Of a DNA stretch of 6,692 nucleotides, positions 5,402 through 6,692 are shown in pieces (the first letter of the stretch is position 1; each line of letters begins with the position of its first letter). Made by a program: the position numbers and the translations under genes. The notes under the pieces are model-generated. The model had not been told where the DNA came from. It made no database searches and was given only the letters and a program-made list of their open reading frames with translations. The DNA comes from an uncultured Oscillospiraceae bacterium. Lineage in GTDB: Bacteria > Bacillota > Clostridia > Oscillospirales > Acutalibacteraceae. The stretch is taken from positions 1 through 6,692 of the forward strand of contig URKX01000057.1 in assembly GCA_900548545.1 (NCBI GenBank), read 5' to 3'.

Positions 5402-6589
5402 ATGCATGCATTTGAATTTTATCAGCCCACCGCCATTGTCTTCGGCCCCGGCACCGAGGCTCAGGCCGGTCCCAAGGCCGCCCAGCTGGGGGCACGGCGC
5501 GTTCTGGTGGTCTACGGCGGGCAGAGCGCCAAGGCCAGCGGACTGCTCTCCCGGGTGCTGTCCTCCTTGGACGGGGCGGGCCTGGCCCACGATACCTTCG
5601 GCGGCATCCACCCCAACCCCCGCCTGTTTCAGGCCCGGGAGGGGGTTCAGAAGGCCCTGGACTTCGGGGCCGACCTGATCCTGGCCGTGGGGGGCGGCAG
5701 CGTCATCGACGCCTCCAAGGCCATCGCCCTGGGGGCGGCCAATCCGGAGGCCGATCTGTGGGACTTCTGGCAGCGGAAGCGGCCGGTGGAGCGGATTCTG
5801 CCCATCGGAGTGGTGCTCACCATCTCCGCCTCCGGCAGCGAGACCAGCGACACCGCCGTTCTCACCCACGACGAGACGCTGGTGAAGCGGGGGCTGGGCT
5901 CCGACCTGCTCCGGCCCAAGTTCGCCATTCTGGACCCGGAGCTCACCTACACCCTGCCCCCCTACCAGGTCTCCTGCGGGGTGGTGGACATTATGATGCA
6001 CACCCTGGACCGGTACTTCACCTCGGTCACCGGCAATCTGCTCACCGACGAGATCGCCGAGGGACTGCTGCGCACGGTGATTACCTGCGGGACCCGCGCC
6101 CACGAAAATTCCCGCGACGCCCAGGCCATGAGCGAGCTCATGTGGGCGGGCAGCCTCTCCCACAACGACCTCACCGGCCTGGGGGCCCCCAAGGATTTCG
6201 CCCCCCACCAGCTGGGTCACGAGCTCAGCGCCCGGTTCGACTTCGCCCACGGGGCCACCCTGTCCGCCGTTTGGGGCAGCTGGGCTGCCTACTGCTGGAA
6301 AACCAACCCCGCCCGCTTCGCCCAGTACGGCGTGAAGGTGTGGGGTCTGGACCCCGCCGGGAAAACCCAGGAGAAGCTGGCCCAGGATGCCATCGCCCGG
6401 ACGGTGGACTTCTTCCGCTCCCTGGGCATGCCCACCAGCCTGGTGGAGCTGGGCTGCGGCCTCCAGACGGAGGAGGAGCTGGAGGAGCTGGCCCGCCGGT
6501 GCACCTTCTACGGCCAGCGCACCATCGGGGCTTTCCAGGTGCTGGGGTATGAGGATATTCTGGAGATTTACCGGCTGGCCAATCACTGA
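5402..6589 (+). CDS. Iron-containing alcohol dehydrogenase, butanol dehydrogenase/YqhD type
   Basis: A cytoplasmic group III alcohol dehydrogenase of 395 residues, close to the family's usual length, expected to reduce aldehydes with NADH or NADPH during fermentation or detoxification. The N-terminal dinucleotide domain carries VVYGGQSAK (36-44) and VGGGSVIDASKA (96-107). The C-terminal helical domain holds the metal ligands Asp196 and His200 (GVVDIMMH), His269 (PHQLGHE) and His283 (FAHG). Their spacing equals that of the ligands in Escherichia coli YqhD (194, 198, 267, 281). I chose ATG 5402, where homology begins (MHAFEFYQPTAIVFGPG), with AAAGGGGG twelve bases upstream. The frame stays open back to 5231, but that part is non-conserved leader and overlaps the control region. 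Codon third positions are very GC-rich. The real substrate (butanal, other aldehydes) is not determined. Confidence 0.94.
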   Translation: MHAFEFYQPTAIVFGPGTEAQAGPKAAQLGARRVLVVYGGQSAKASGLLSRVLSSLDGAGLAHDTFGGIHPNPRLFQAREGVQKALDFGADLILAVGGGSVIDASKAIALGAANPEADLWDFWQRKRPVERILPIGVVLTISASGSETSDTAVLTHDETLVKRGLGSDLLRPKFAILDPELTYTLPPYQVSCGVVDIMMHTLDRYFTSVTGNLLTDEIAEGLLRTVITCGTRAHENSRDAQAMSELMWAGSLSHNDLTGLGAPKDFAPHQLGHELSARFDFAHGATLSAVWGSWAAYCWKTNPARFAQYGVKVWGLDPAGKTQEKLAQDAIARTVDFFRSLGMPTSLVELGCGLQTEEELEELARRCTFYGQRTIGAFQVLGYEDILEIYRLANH

Positions 6590-6624
6590 TTTTTTGTTTC
6601 TGTGAATCGCAGGGATTTCGCCGC

Positions 6625-6691
6625 CTGCGGGCGGCGAGGTACTTTCCCAACGATGGGAAAGTACCCAAAGGATCGCCGGGGGACGCCGCAG
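6625..6691. repeat. Long imperfect hairpin, likely a dispersed REP/MITE-like element
   Basis: Three nested perfect arms line up: CTGCGG (6625-6630) with CCGCAG (6686-6691), CGGCGA (6632-6637) with TCGCCG (6673-6678), and GGTACTTTCCCA (6638-6649) with TGGGAAAGTACC (6654-6665) around ACGA. That makes 24 pairs, with bulges on the right arm only apart from one base. An alternative smaller stem is CGCCGCC-TGCG-GGCGGCG (6619-6636). No T run follows, so it is not a classic terminator, though it may protect the dehydrogenase mRNA end. It reaches the window edge and may continue. Confidence 0.6.
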
Positions 6692-6692
6692 A

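Noticed and set aside
5758..6552. Second plus-strand frame within the alcohol dehydrogenase
   Set aside because: Arg/Gly/Pro-rich frame of the kind produced by high GC third positions; no start signals or motifs.
5363..6586. Long minus-strand open frame opposite the alcohol dehydrogenase
   Set aside because: The plus strand encodes a full-length enzyme with all metal ligands; the opposite frame is Gly/Gln/Val-rich shadow sequence.

Overview
The window reads as chromosomal DNA from a GC-rich, spore-forming member of the Clostridia, probably a gut anaerobe near Oscillospiraceae/Flavonifractor. That placement is an inference from several things: strong AGGAGG-type Shine-Dalgarno sequences, a spore-surface-like GPT collagen protein with a glycosyltransferase beside it, a tRNA with encoded CCA, and a GC-rich coding style. 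No marker gene fixes the taxon.

Layout. (1) Positions 1 to about 1160 are more AT-rich than the rest and hold decayed genes on the minus strand. One is a broken IS66-type transposase accessory gene (TnpA-like). Another is an open fragment I do not recognise. The third is a small frameshifted gene that keeps a very good ribosome binding site. (2) At 1163-1358 there is a tRNA-Ala(CGC) with its own sigma-A-type promoter and a strong terminator, on the minus strand. (3) At 1365-3188 a Dabb-domain (stress-responsive A/B barrel) gene is fused by an ATGA stop/start overlap to a MATE-family efflux pump gene, behind a plausible promoter. (4) At 3216-5239 a family 2 glycosyltransferase with a helical-repeat C-terminus lies downstream of a collagen-like protein gene (25 Gly-X-Y triplets, mostly GPT), both on the minus strand. 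Tandem hairpins that could form alternative pairs separate them. (5) At 5240-5401 there is a 162-bp divergent control region containing inverted repeats, a sigma-A-like promoter facing right and a weak sigma-K-like promoter facing left. (6) At 5402-6589 there is an iron-containing (group III, butanol-dehydrogenase/YqhD-like) alcohol dehydrogenase gene on the plus strand. (7) At 6625-6691 there is a long imperfect hairpin that looks like a dispersed repeat.

The most coherent functional story is the collagen/glycosyltransferase pair. By analogy with BclA proteins and their linked glycosyltransferases (for example SgtA next to bclA3 in Clostridioides difficile), the enzyme may decorate the threonines of the GPT triplets on a spore-surface filament. 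The alcohol dehydrogenase shares only the intergenic control region with that pair. I see no CRISPR array, toxin-antitoxin pair, phage defence module or clearly new system.
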